Assembly (NCBI GenBank): GCA_902728285.1
Contig: CACVBU010000271.1
Coordinates: 141,371-205,370 of the forward strand
DNA: 64,000 bases
Direction of reading: 5' to 3'
Origin: Clytia hemisphaerica
Taxonomy: Eukaryota; Cnidaria; Hydrozoa; Leptothecata; Clytiidae
Every line of letters starts with the position of its first letter. The first letter of the stretch is position 1. The position numbers were made by a program, and so were the translations under genes. The notes beneath the pieces were generated by a model. It saw nothing but the letters and a program-made list of their open reading frames with translations, did not search any database and was not told where the DNA came from. This document shows, one piece after another, positions 11,755 through 21,300 of the stretch.

Positions 11755-11967
11755 TGTCAGGCAGCTATATGAAATACGGCCCACCTTCGGCATTATGCTG
11801 AAGGTTATTCTTTGTATCTAGCCGCAACTATTTAATTAAAAAAGGAATTTAATATGGAACTAGACATTATGAACTTAGGACATTGTAGTAAAAATCTATA
11901 AAAAGCACATTCTTGCTCTCTATTTAATTCTGAACCCCCAGGACAGTTTTGTTAGCTTCGGCTAACA
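11755..11967 (+). repeat. 5' LTR (213 bp)
   Basis: Begins TGTCAGGCAGC, ends GGCTAACA. It contains TATAAAA at 11897-11903, a likely core promoter, and two hairpins: ACCTTCGGCA/TGCTGAAGGT with a TTA-like loop, and GTTAGC-TTCG-GCTAAC at the very 3' end. Confidence 0.95.
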
Positions 11968-11969
11968 AG

Positions 11970-11987
11970 TGGAGGTTCTACCGAGAT
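11970..11987 (+). other. Primer binding site, tRNA-Gln type
   Basis: Two bases after the LTR, TGGAGGTTCTACCGAGAT is complementary to the 3' end expected of a metazoan tRNA-Gln (acceptor GGTTCTA paired with TAGAACC, then T-CCA). TGG matches the CCA tail. The assignment uses general knowledge of tRNA-Gln; the host tRNA itself is not in this window. Confidence 0.8.
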
Positions 11988-12876
11988 CCTTAATGGATCT
12001 TGGACTTTGTACTGTTCTGGGGAACCGAGAGTTACAAAAGAGAACTTAAGTTTATAAATGGAAGACTGGCACCTTCAAAGGTAGTCAGAATTTGATTGAT
12101 GGGAATTTAATCAATGGAAATGTCATGAGCAAGACTATAACATGCTCCAGGGCTCCCTTGAGCAAGGACAGTACCCTGTAGCTCCCCGCGTCAGGGTCAC
12201 GACGAAGTATATGAATCATAGAGAATGATACAAGAAGCAGTTTTAAAATTGGCTATGTGAAGTTAATACACAAACATATGATGCCGTCGGAAGAATATGG
12301 CAGCAGAAACAATAAATAAAATGGAAACACATATGACATATCAGAAAAGTATATTTACAAAACTATAAACAAAAATGGAAACACGCGTGACAAATCGGAG
12401 AAAAAAATAACAGTTTATTTATAAAAGTAATACAGCGCGCTGGCTGTAGATGGTTGGTAAGTCGTGCTCTGGTGTCTCGGTACCACGGATGCATGCGGTA
12501 ATTGACAATACCATATCGAAACAGTTCACACGTACGTCATTTTCGATTTGCAAAGGACAGCAGATCACCTTGACGGAGAGCGATCGCTGGTGGCAAGGAT
12601 ATTGAAATAAATTCTTTCGGAAGGGCCCTATAATTCGAGAGTCTTTGCTTCATATTCACGTTCACCTGAATAAACATTATAAAGAAAGTTAACAGCAGAG
12701 CTATCAATACAGTATAAAAGCGGAAGCCAAGGAAAAGGTAAAATAATAGCCAGGTACAATTACGACGTACAGGCAAATATATAATATATCATGGAAACTG
12801 GGGTCAAGGAAAACCCCCAGCGAATCAGTTATGTAAAACTTGAAGGCAGCTTCAGGAGAAGCCAGTTATCGTTTCC
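11988..12876 (+). other. Retrotransposon leader, non-coding
   Basis: No supported ORF. The early part has short complementary blocks (TTGATTGATGGGAATTTAATCAATGG, CATGAGCAAG/CTTGAGCAAGG) that could form stem-loops. This is the expected position of packaging signals and a splice donor for the envelope message. Confidence 0.5.
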
Positions 12877-13083
12877 ATGGAGACAAACACAAATGAAACA
12901 ATTATAATTAATGCAGAAAGAGATTTGAAAAATGTAAAGCTAAACTTCAAAGAGAATGAAGTAATAGCCCAAAACAAAGAAACAAGCAATGCAGCACAGG
13001 AGCCAAATGATAAACAAACAGATCAGCCAAATCGTACCCAAGATGAGGTAAACATAAACAATGGAGAAATTATCTCAAAGTAG
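12877..13083 (+). CDS. Small ORF upstream of gag, 68 aa
   Basis: ATG (in CCATGGAGACAAAC) to TAG. The product is acidic and rich in Asn, Gln, Glu and Thr, without cysteine pairs or membrane segments. No family recognised. It may be an accessory or 5' gag-like reading frame, or just an open stretch in an A-rich leader. Confidence 0.3.
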   Translation: METNTNETIIINAERDLKNVKLNFKENEVIAQNKETSNAAQEPNDKQTDQPNRTQDEVNINNGEIISK

Positions 13084-13183
13084 ATTAGATAACAAAGCAA
13101 TTGTTTCTAAACAAATAGACAGATTCAAACAAACAGACGCTTTCAAACAAGCATTCAATCATACAAGAAGTGATATCTAAAAA

Positions 13184-13504
13184 ATGAGTAAGAGGTGGTT
13201 TCGAAAAGGAAAAAGATTAACCTCTGTGCCAGACGAAGCAGATTACTCAGCAGAAGAAGAAAACGAGTCAAAAACAAGCTTATCTTCAATCGAAGAAGAC
13301 GAAGAAGCTGAAAAGGAACAGTCAAACACACCGTTATCAATAGGAGAATCGTCAGCTGAAAATTCAACTTTGCTGTACACTCCTGAGTCAACAAAGACAT
13401 CGTTCCAACATCCATCCTCAAAAAGGGATCACAGAAAGAAGGCTTTCCAAGTACCAATAACCATAAAACAGTTATGGACAGCAGCCAGACAGAAAACAAG
13501 TTAA
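13184..13504 (+). CDS. Small ORF overlapping the gag start, 106 aa
   Basis: Starts MSKRWFRKGKR (basic), then turns strongly acidic (SAEEENESK, SIEEDEEAEKEQ), and overlaps the first 31 bases of gag in another frame. The basic head and acidic body suggest a real small protein or the N-terminal part of an older, longer Gag. No family recognised. Confidence 0.4.
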   Translation: MSKRWFRKGKRLTSVPDEADYSAEEENESKTSLSSIEEDEEAEKEQSNTPLSIGESSAENSTLLYTPESTKTSFQHPSSKRDHRKKAFQVPITIKQLWTAARQKTS

Positions 13505-14580
13505 ATGGTCTCAAAGAAGATGAATATTATCTATTTCCAAGAGGGGACGACGGTGACAAGATTGACTCAATCCAGCAAGTTGCCGAAAGCAAACACAGTC
13601 CGAACGTTGAAAGACATGTCAATCCAATCGGTACTGGAAGTGAATCGGAAGGACTCGTGGCAGCATTCGAGAAAATGATGGCTGACCAAAGGCAGAAGCA
13701 AACGCAACCAATCGACCATCGTCCACACCTCAGCACCAGAATAGCTGATCTGCCATGCTTTGGTGACAAGAAGCTCACCATAAAACAATTCTTCAACAAA
13801 TATGAGAGGTATGCTCTTTTGAATGAATGGACAGAGCTGCAAAAGGCTCTAATTTTGCCAAATTGTCTGGTGAAGAGAGCACTGACCTTCTACACAACCA
13901 TTCCTCTGGAAATCCAGAAGGACTACAAACAATGTAAAGAGCGTATAACACAATTCTGTTCGCCAGAAGATATTGCGAAGCACCGTGCTATCCTATACAC
14001 GCAGCGACAGGGAAGTGAAGATCTTGAAAGTTTCTTGGAGAGACTCGAGCTATCGTTTGAAGAGCTCGGAACACCTGACACCACAAAGATAGACATTCTC
14101 ACCGCAAATCTTAGGCCAGAACTTGCCTACCGTCTTCAGATGAAGCAGCCAAAAACGTACAACGATGCTGTACGTTTCATTCAGCTCAAGAATGCACTTG
14201 AACGACCGAACCAGCAGGATGGCGAATTAAAGGACATGGTACGCCAGCTGTTAATGAACAATGGAAGAAGTATTTCCCATTCCAAGGTCATGGACAACAA
14301 TGACTTCGATCCAGTGGCAATGACAAGACAGATCGAACAGCTAAAGAAGATCACCAAAAATGTCAAATCATCACTAAATTCAATAACGAAAGACCGCAGC
14401 AACGGCAAGACTTGCACCTTCTGCAAGAGAAATGGACATGTAGAGGCAGATGTCGCACCAAACGATACAGGAATATCACATGCCATACGTGCGGAAAAAA
14501 TGGACACATTTCAAAATTTTGTCGGTCCAAGTCAAAAACCAGGAGGATACTACAAAGTGACTAGGCCTTCCAATGCTTGA
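13474..14580 (+). CDS. gag: gag: capsid and nucleocapsid
   Basis: ATGGACAGC opens a 368-residue ORF. Residues ~95-235 look like a Ty3/gypsy capsid: a conserved helix region from LPCFGDKKLTIKQFFNKYE, a middle block around KHRAILYTQRQGSEDLESFL, and a C-terminal lobe with ILTANLRPEL. A zinc knuckle begins at CTFCKRNGH (about residue 312), but the frame changes just after it. The rest of that knuckle and a second CCHC knuckle (CHTCGKNGHISKFC) are read in the +1 frame, ending at TAG 14562-14564. The end as given therefore belongs to the shifted frame and is probably not native. Gag packages the RNA genome. Confidence 0.8.
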   Translation: MDSSQTENKLNGLKEDEYYLFPRGDDGDKIDSIQQVAESKHSPNVERHVNPIGTGSESEGLVAAFEKMMADQRQKQTQPIDHRPHLSTRIADLPCFGDKKLTIKQFFNKYERYALLNEWTELQKALILPNCLVKRALTFYTTIPLEIQKDYKQCKERITQFCSPEDIAKHRAILYTQRQGSEDLESFLERLELSFEELGTPDTTKIDILTANLRPELAYRLQMKQPKTYNDAVRFIQLKNALERPNQQDGELKDMVRQLLMNNGRSISHSKVMDNNDFDPVAMTRQIEQLKKITKNVKSSLNSITKDRSNGKTCTFCKRNGHVEADVAPNDTGISHAIRAEKMDTFQNFVGPSQKPGGYYKVTRPSNA

Positions 14581-14944
14581 AGTTTCTGTTGGAAGTTTAA
14601 ACATAAATTTTTGATTGACAGTGGATCATTGGTCTCTATCATCAGTGTTAATATGATGAAAAAACTTAAAAGGAGTATTGATGGAAAATCGAAAATCACA
14701 TTTGATGAGTGCATCGGGCACGACACTTCTTACGAAAGGATTCATAAACCTGGAACTTGGAATCGGACGTAACATTTTAATAAGTCACAAGTTTCTGGTC
14801 CTTGAAAACATTGCTACTGAAGCAATATTGGGCATTGATTTCTTGAGCGATCACGGCATTACGGTAAACTTCCATCAGCGCAAACTAACTATTAACGCGC
14901 GCAAGGACATACGAAGAAATAAATTTCGACATTGTTTCCCATGA
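14566..14944 (+). pseudogene. Retropepsin (protease) region, frame-broken
   Basis: The active-site motif FLIDSGS lies near 14610-14632, and the C-terminal motif ILGIDFL near 14828-14848. They are in different frames, with shifts near 14,610 and 14,690, and a further shift near 14,920 before pol. Retropepsin is an aspartic protease that matures Gag-Pol. The piece from 14678 is open for 88 residues. As it stands this copy could not make a normal protease unless the indels are sequence errors. Confidence 0.7.
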
Positions 14945-14957
14945 AACAAACGATGAA

Positions 14958-17900
14958 ATGTTACACATTTTACCGGGGGAAAGCAAGCAATTCCATGCAG
15001 ACTTTAATGGATCCCACAAAAGCAACTTGACGACTCTTGCTAAGGAAATTAGCATAAAAGTGTTCACTTCCATGGGGAAGAATCCAGTGTCAGCCAATAA
15101 CGCTATCTTTGTAATTACAAATGTTTCAGATGAAAAGATTGAATTCAAAGCCTCCGCACCAGTTGGGTATGCAGAAGAAGACAACAGTGATACCAGTTTA
15201 CCACCGCACAATGAAATCAAGCCAACCTTGGTGCCAAAGTCAAGCTGCTTAACCGACGTTCAAGAGAAGCAGATCACAGACCTCGTCGAGGAATTCAGTG
15301 GCTTATTTCCAGATGCTTCGCAGCCACTTGGCTCAACAGACAGAATCGAGCACAAGATAGAATTATTGGACCCAACTCCCATCCGACAACAACCATACCG
15401 TGTTGGACCCTTCAAAAGGAAAGAGATCGAGAATCAAGTTCAGGATTTGCTGCGTAAAGGCATCATACGGGAAAGCAATTCAGAATTCAGCAGCCCAATT
15501 GTTTTGGTTGGAAAAGCCGGAGGAGGTTGGAGAATGTGTGTTGACTATCGAAAGATCAATGCAGCATCCAAGAAATTCGCTTATCCTATCCCGAACACGT
15601 CCGATATTTTAGCAGCCTTGCATGGAGTAAAGTTCTTCTCGACAATGGATCTGATGTCTGGATTTCATCAAGTGAAAATGGAAAAATCGTCCATACCGTT
15701 AACCGCCTTCAGCTGTCACGTTGGCCTTTTCGAATATGTGAGGATGCCATTTGGTTTGCAAGGAGCATCGGGTACGTTCGAGAAGCTGCTGGAGGATGTG
15801 CTGAAAAAGGTCAGAGGACGTTGCGTTCTCATATTTATTGATGATATTGTGGTTTTCAGTAAAACATTTGAGGAGCATCTTGGGCACTTGCGAGAAGTCT
15901 TCGAGCTTTTACAAAACGCAGGTTTGACAGCCAAAAGCTCCAAATGTCATTTTGGAAAAGATTCGCTGAAATTCCTTGGTCACATAGTATGCAGAGAAGG
16001 AATTTTGCCTGCGCCAACCAACCTGGTGCCATTGCAAAACAAGACGCCTCCCTCAAACAAAAAAGAGTTGCAATCCGTACTAGGACTCATCGCGTATTAT
16101 CGACGATTCATCAAAGATCATTCCAAGATAACAAAGCCGATGTATGATATGTTGCGGCAAGATGTACAATTCCAATGGAGCACAGACCTTCAAGATAGGT
16201 ATGAGATGCTGATCGTAACACTCCTACATCCTCCACTTTTGGCCTATCCAGACTTCACCAAGGAATTCAACCTGAACACAGACGCGTCAGGTACAGCAAT
16301 CGGCCACGTGCTTACACAGATTGGCCAAGATGGAAAAGAACACCCAATTTTCTATGGTGGTAGAAAATTAAACAAAGCAGAATGCAACTACACGGTCACC
16401 GAAAAGGAATGCTTAGCAATGTTGCATGCAATCAAAACACACTATTTCGTCCTGGAAGGTAACAAATTCACTGTTCACACCGACCACCAAGCATTGGTTC
16501 ACCTCTTCAATGTAAAGGACTTAACATCGAAACTGGCTAGATGGTACCTGTATCTTCAACAATTCAGCTTCCAAATCATTTACAAGCCAGGGTTGAAGAA
16601 CAGAGATGCAGATGGAGTATCAAGATTACCCCAAGCAGTCAACGTGATCTTGAGAGTTACTGGAGATGCTGAAGCAGAAGATTGGTTGAAGCAATTGGAG
16701 GAGGAGGAAGAATTCAAGAATCGCGAAAGCAATGACAAATTATTCTTGGATGACAATGGTTTCCTGCACAAAATAACCAATCGAAATGGCCAAGCAGAAA
16801 GACGACTATGTATTCCAAAGAGCAATCGCGACCAGTTAATACATGAAGCTCACGCTACCCCATTTGCAGGACATCTGAATTCAGAAATCGTATACCAGAA
16901 GCTGAAAGCAGCTTACTATTGGCCAGAAATGTTGAAAGGCATAATCAAGAAGGTCAAGGAATGTGAGAAATGTGCGATCTACAAAGGAAGAAAGAAAATA
17001 TCTGAATTGTACCCTCTGGAAGCTACAGCACCCTGGAGAGACATTTCCTGTGACGTCCTTGGACCTTACGTGGAAACGCACGCTGGTAACAGATACATTG
17101 TCTCATTCGTTGATCGTTTTAGTGGATGGCCCGAGTGTTTTGCAGTGCCAACTACTGAAACCCCCATAATCGCATCACTTCTGGTCAACGAAGTCATCGC
17201 AAGATTTTCAACTCCGACAACAATCTTGTCGGACTGTGGAACAAACTTTGTCAGCAACCTAATGAAAGAAGTTTGCAGATTACTCGGAATAAAGAAACTA
17301 CAGACAGCACCATACTCACCGAAATCTAATGGTCAAGTCGAAAGATTCAACAAAGTGATCGCAGATTCATTATCTACGCTGATAGATACGAACCAAAGAA
17401 ATTGGGATGTAAGACTTCCACTGGTGTTGTTCGCGTATCGGTCCTCCGTCAACAAAACAAGGAAAGTTTCGCCATTTGAAATTCTCTTCGGAAGGATCGC
17501 TCACCAACCAACCGAGTTACCTATTACGAGAGATGTGGAGAACCACCAAACTCCCAACCAATACCTGCATCACCTCAAGAATAAACTGGAAAATTTGCAT
17601 CAGCAAGTAAAAACAAACTTAGCGGACAGCAAGGAATATTCGCGCTTGCGATCAGTAAAGAATGCCAATAGACACAGTATTGGAGATGAAGTATACATCA
17701 CAATACAGAGGAGAACCAAAAACTTGTCAAGAAAGCTAGCTCCAAAATGGGAAGGTCCGTACACAGTTTTCAAAGAGAATCATCCCCTGTATCAAGTAAA
17801 AAAGAGAGGAAAAGATACTCCAGCTCGTGTTCACTACGACCGCATGAAGCCTTGGAAGAAGCTGGAGGAAGAGCAAAACACAAAGACGAGACAAACCCAA

Positions 17901-18065
17901 AATGGAGTAGCAAGCGACGAACTCCAAGAGTCAGAAAATGACATAGAAACAGCAAGAGAAGCCGAAATTCGACACGATCATGAGGAACAACTACCAGAAG
18001 ACTACTACTTGGTGGAGAAATTGATCAAACACAAAAGGAACAAAAAGGGAACAAATTCCTGGTGA
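14958..18065 (+). CDS. pol: pol: reverse transcriptase, RNase H, integrase
   Basis: One 1,035-residue ORF. RT: palm motifs WRMCVDYRKIN and LMSGFHQV, and the catalytic box IFIDDIVVFS (D295-D296 region). RNase H: NTDASGTAIG (near 441), TEKECLAML and VHTDHQAL. Integrase: zinc-binding H-H-C-C (HEAHATPFAGH ... CEKCAIY, ~630-675), then a catalytic core with CDVLGPY (near 698), SDCGTNF (near 758) and NGQVERF (near 794); the last two acidic residues are 35 apart. The C-terminus has the usual GDEV and KLAPKWEGPYTV stretch. The last six residues are out of frame, because a one-base change near 18,045 cuts into a chromodomain. The first ATG is not a true start; Pol is normally made as a Gag-Pol fusion. 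Confidence 0.95.
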   Translation: MLHILPGESKQFHADFNGSHKSNLTTLAKEISIKVFTSMGKNPVSANNAIFVITNVSDEKIEFKASAPVGYAEEDNSDTSLPPHNEIKPTLVPKSSCLTDVQEKQITDLVEEFSGLFPDASQPLGSTDRIEHKIELLDPTPIRQQPYRVGPFKRKEIENQVQDLLRKGIIRESNSEFSSPIVLVGKAGGGWRMCVDYRKINAASKKFAYPIPNTSDILAALHGVKFFSTMDLMSGFHQVKMEKSSIPLTAFSCHVGLFEYVRMPFGLQGASGTFEKLLEDVLKKVRGRCVLIFIDDIVVFSKTFEEHLGHLREVFELLQNAGLTAKSSKCHFGKDSLKFLGHIVCREGILPAPTNLVPLQNKTPPSNKKELQSVLGLIAYYRRFIKDHSKITKPMYDMLRQDVQFQWSTDLQDRYEMLIVTLLHPPLLAYPDFTKEFNLNTDASGTAIGHVLTQIGQDGKEHPIFYGGRKLNKAECNYTVTEKECLAMLHAIKTHYFVLEGNKFTVHTDHQALVHLFNVKDLTSKLARWYLYLQQFSFQIIYKPGLKNRDADGVSRLPQAVNVILRVTGDAEAEDWLKQLEEEEEFKNRESNDKLFLDDNGFLHKITNRNGQAERRLCIPKSNRDQLIHEAHATPFAGHLNSEIVYQKLKAAYYWPEMLKGIIKKVKECEKCAIYKGRKKISELYPLEATAPWRDISCDVLGPYVETHAGNRYIVSFVDRFSGWPECFAVPTTETPIIASLLVNEVIARFSTPTTILSDCGTNFVSNLMKEVCRLLGIKKLQTAPYSPKSNGQVERFNKVIADSLSTLIDTNQRNWDVRLPLVLFAYRSSVNKTRKVSPFEILFGRIAHQPTELPITRDVENHQTPNQYLHHLKNKLENLHQQVKTNLADSKEYSRLRSVKNANRHSIGDEVYITIQRRTKNLSRKLAPKWEGPYTVFKENHPLYQVKKRGKDTPARVHYDRMKPWKKLEEEQNTKTRQTQNGVASDELQESENDIETAREAEIRHDHEEQLPEDYYLVEKLIKHKRNKKGTNSW

Positions 18066-18166
18066 AATGGCTAAACTACGAAAAAGAAGAAAATTCTTGG
18101 GAACCTGAAGAGAATATTCCTAAAGAGATAATTGAACAATACTGGAAAAACTTTAAAACAAAATGA
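17992..18166 (+). other. Integrase C-terminal chromodomain, split by frameshift
   Basis: The pol frame reads DYYLVEKLIKHKRN and then leaves the domain. The +1 frame continues with FLVKWLNYEKEENSWEPEEN and ends at TGA 18164-18166. The aromatic positions (Y, W, W) and the W-EP-N ending are those of chromodomains that bind methylated histone tails and steer chromovirus integration. The shift lies in an A/G homopolymer tract near 18,045, where sequence error is also likely. Confidence 0.85.
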
Positions 18167-18365
18167 ATTCAATTACCTTATATGGAAAACACCATCAATC
18201 GTAAATTGTTAATGATAATATGAATGACGGGATGTTGCATCTATTCACATGCATTTGAATGGCAGCCATCCTGAAATGAAAAAGAAGAGAAAATTGTACA
18301 AACGAATTCTTCATAAGAGAAACTTATGCAGAAGGCACAAACATTGAAAAAAGATTAAAACAAGA

Positions 18366-21300
18366 ATGCAGAAGTTTTTAATCTTCATCACTTTTGGCAT
18401 TGCTGTCGTGAATGCCGAAACAAACATTACAAACAAAACGACAATAAAGGACAATCACAATGAAACAGTTACGAACAATAGCACCGAAGATGTTTCACCG
18501 AAACTGAAGTTGTTCGACTGTAAACAAAGCAAAATATTAGGAGTATATGCACCTCAAACAATCGACTCCTGTGACAACCTGAACAACGACGCCACTGAAG
18601 TGAACGTGAAGGACCACAAGATATTCAAGTTCCAACCCAAAACCACTCACTTCTTCACTTACATATGCAGGGCAATCGAAGTAAAGGAAAATTGCAACGG
18701 AAAGTCAAGAGTGAAGAATGGGAACGCCAGAAACTGGAAAAGTAGCACGTATCTACCAGTGAATCCAATACAGTGCGACCAATGGATCCGGCAAGCAATC
18801 TTCGGAGATACAAACAATGTGGATATGTCTTTCCCGTATAAATTTCAAAGTTATGGCTCGACATACAGAGTGCGCACACTTATTCCTCCGGTGGTCAGGA
18901 GGAAAGACGATAAAGGTATATGGTATCCTGACACTTGTCCCGTTGGCAAGATATTGTGGCACTATTTCTACGAATTTGAAATTCAAACAGCGTACATCAC
19001 GGGCAGTGACTCGAAATTACAAATGAGTTATTTTGCAAACACGAGTTGTGGAAACATGAACACTGAATCAGACTTTGGAACTGTAATAAAGCTAGAGGCC
19101 GGGAAAGAACCCAAAAACACTGGTATCAAGTATGTTCCGCCAATGCCAGCAGCTTATTGTACACCAGTATATAACAATACGGAAGACACAACAACACTTA
19201 TTCTCTACTATCAGCTCAAGCATGATAATCACGATTTTCAATTGATGAAAGTATTACCTGTTCTACAAGCAGAAAACTTCATATCGATTCCTGAGCTAGG
19301 ACTGGCCGGACACGTTTCAGCAGCATACGAGTGGAGAGAAGACAAACTTGCACAGAAGACGTTCTATAAAAGTGAACATTTCTCCATAAAGCACCTACTG
19401 GAACCATACATCATCCAAATTGACAATGGTTTTGTGGTGACATCGAAAGAATTGCCACCTGAAACGAAGATACATTCGCTAACTAAAGTAAGGAAATTTG
19501 CCACGAAAGCCAGCACCACTTCGACACTTCCAATAGTACAAGGACATATTGTTAATGCACTCATCAATCACAAACATCACCTTCTAGAAGAGATGCGAAG
19601 AACATGCAATCTTCAAGCTGGTCAAAACAAACTTTACCATTGGATAACTAATCATTTCCCCTCTGCAGCAAATGAATGGATCCGTAGTGGTCAAAACGTC
19701 ATTGTTAAACCAATGGGAGACGCAATCATGTTGAAAGAGTGTATGGAAATCAAGGAAGCAGTCGAAATCTGGTGGTCAAGACAGTATAATAACACTTGTT
19801 ACTTACATTTTCCCATCCGCAGAATCTCGAATGGGAGTGGAACTGAAGAACAGAAGGACAGTGTTAATGGCACACATTCTCAGGATTCGCCATTCTCAGA
19901 ATTCTTGGTGCTCTCGACAAGGCAAGTGGTGAATGAAAGCCCAACAATCTCATGCGCGAGACGCGATGCTCTATTCGTGGTGGATAACGAACAATCCTCC
20001 TTCAGAATAAGCAGGAATGGCACAATCCGAAAGACACAATCCCTATTGAAATCTCTGGAGGATTTTCAGTCACAAGATGTCATCCAAGACATCATAGGGG
20101 ATCACGAGGATATCATACTAGAAGAAAAGTTCCATCTTCCACCAGTAACCATATCCGAAATCATGTCTCGAGTCTACGGAGCCGTCAGTGAATTAGCGGA
20201 AATCACAGAAGAAGTGGCAAGGATGAAAGCAAATGAAGAAACACCCCACAAGCCAAACATCTTAACAGCTATCACGTACGGACTTGGAAACTTCCTATCA
20301 GAATCTCCCAGCCAAGTCATATCTGCCCTCGGTAAGGGATTAACAGACACTGTAAAGGCTGTGGGCGGAGCGGGAAGTGAACTAATCCATGCAGTCGGAG
20401 ACGCAGGAAGCGAATTAATTGACAGTGCTGCTGAAGGCATTGCCAAAATCTTCAACAAATGGGTCATGATGGGACTCATAATCGTCGTTGGACTCATCTT
20501 ACTCTTCTTGCTGTTCAAGTATAGAAGTGAGCTGCAAGCAAAAGGAGTTACTGGAAATAATGTTGAAATGTCGAACATAACTACCCCCGCAAATCACGAC
20601 ATCAAATCGGATTTGGTACTAATGGGAATAATCCAAGAGTATGTTCGAAAAGAAGTCGAGAGATACATATCAAGTATGCCAGGAACGAGCCAGAATACCA
20701 CTGAAAGGAAGAAAAAGGAAAAACAATCAAAGCAAATTCCAAAAGATCAGCCACCAGAGCTTCCACCTCGAAGTCTGAAATCCAGAAGAGGCAACAGGCG
20801 AAAACAGGAAGAAAATTTAGCAAACCATGTTTCAGCAGTAAAGCACATCATCAATGGAAGCACCAATGACGGGATGTTGGTGATGGCAACAGCATTGTTG
20901 GGGAACATGCCAATCAAACTGGAAGCTCTAATCGATACAGGCAGCCCTATATCCTTCATCAAAAAGGAAATGTGGGACCAATGCAACGTGGAACCATTCA
21001 TGATGACAGATGACACGAGAGACTTTGGTACAGTGAAGTCAATAACTGGATCCACAGTGGAGATAGTAGGGTCGACTATCCTCCCACTGGCCATAGGAAG
21101 TCAAAGTTGGCTCCATGAAGTGTATGTGTCAAGCAACGTGGAATTCAACCTAGTGCTTGGTCTAGATTTCTTGAAGAGAATCAAAGCAGTTGTGAACCTG
21201 CCGAATGAGAACATCCAGACGAAGAAAGGAATGGCACGGGTGAACCCTTCAAAGTTCAAGCATCCCAAGTTGTTCGTTAAAGGTCCATTCGTATATAACA

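Noticed and set aside
13527-17257. Numerous antisense or off-frame ORFs over gag and pol
   Set aside because: Shadows of strongly recognisable gag and pol frames.
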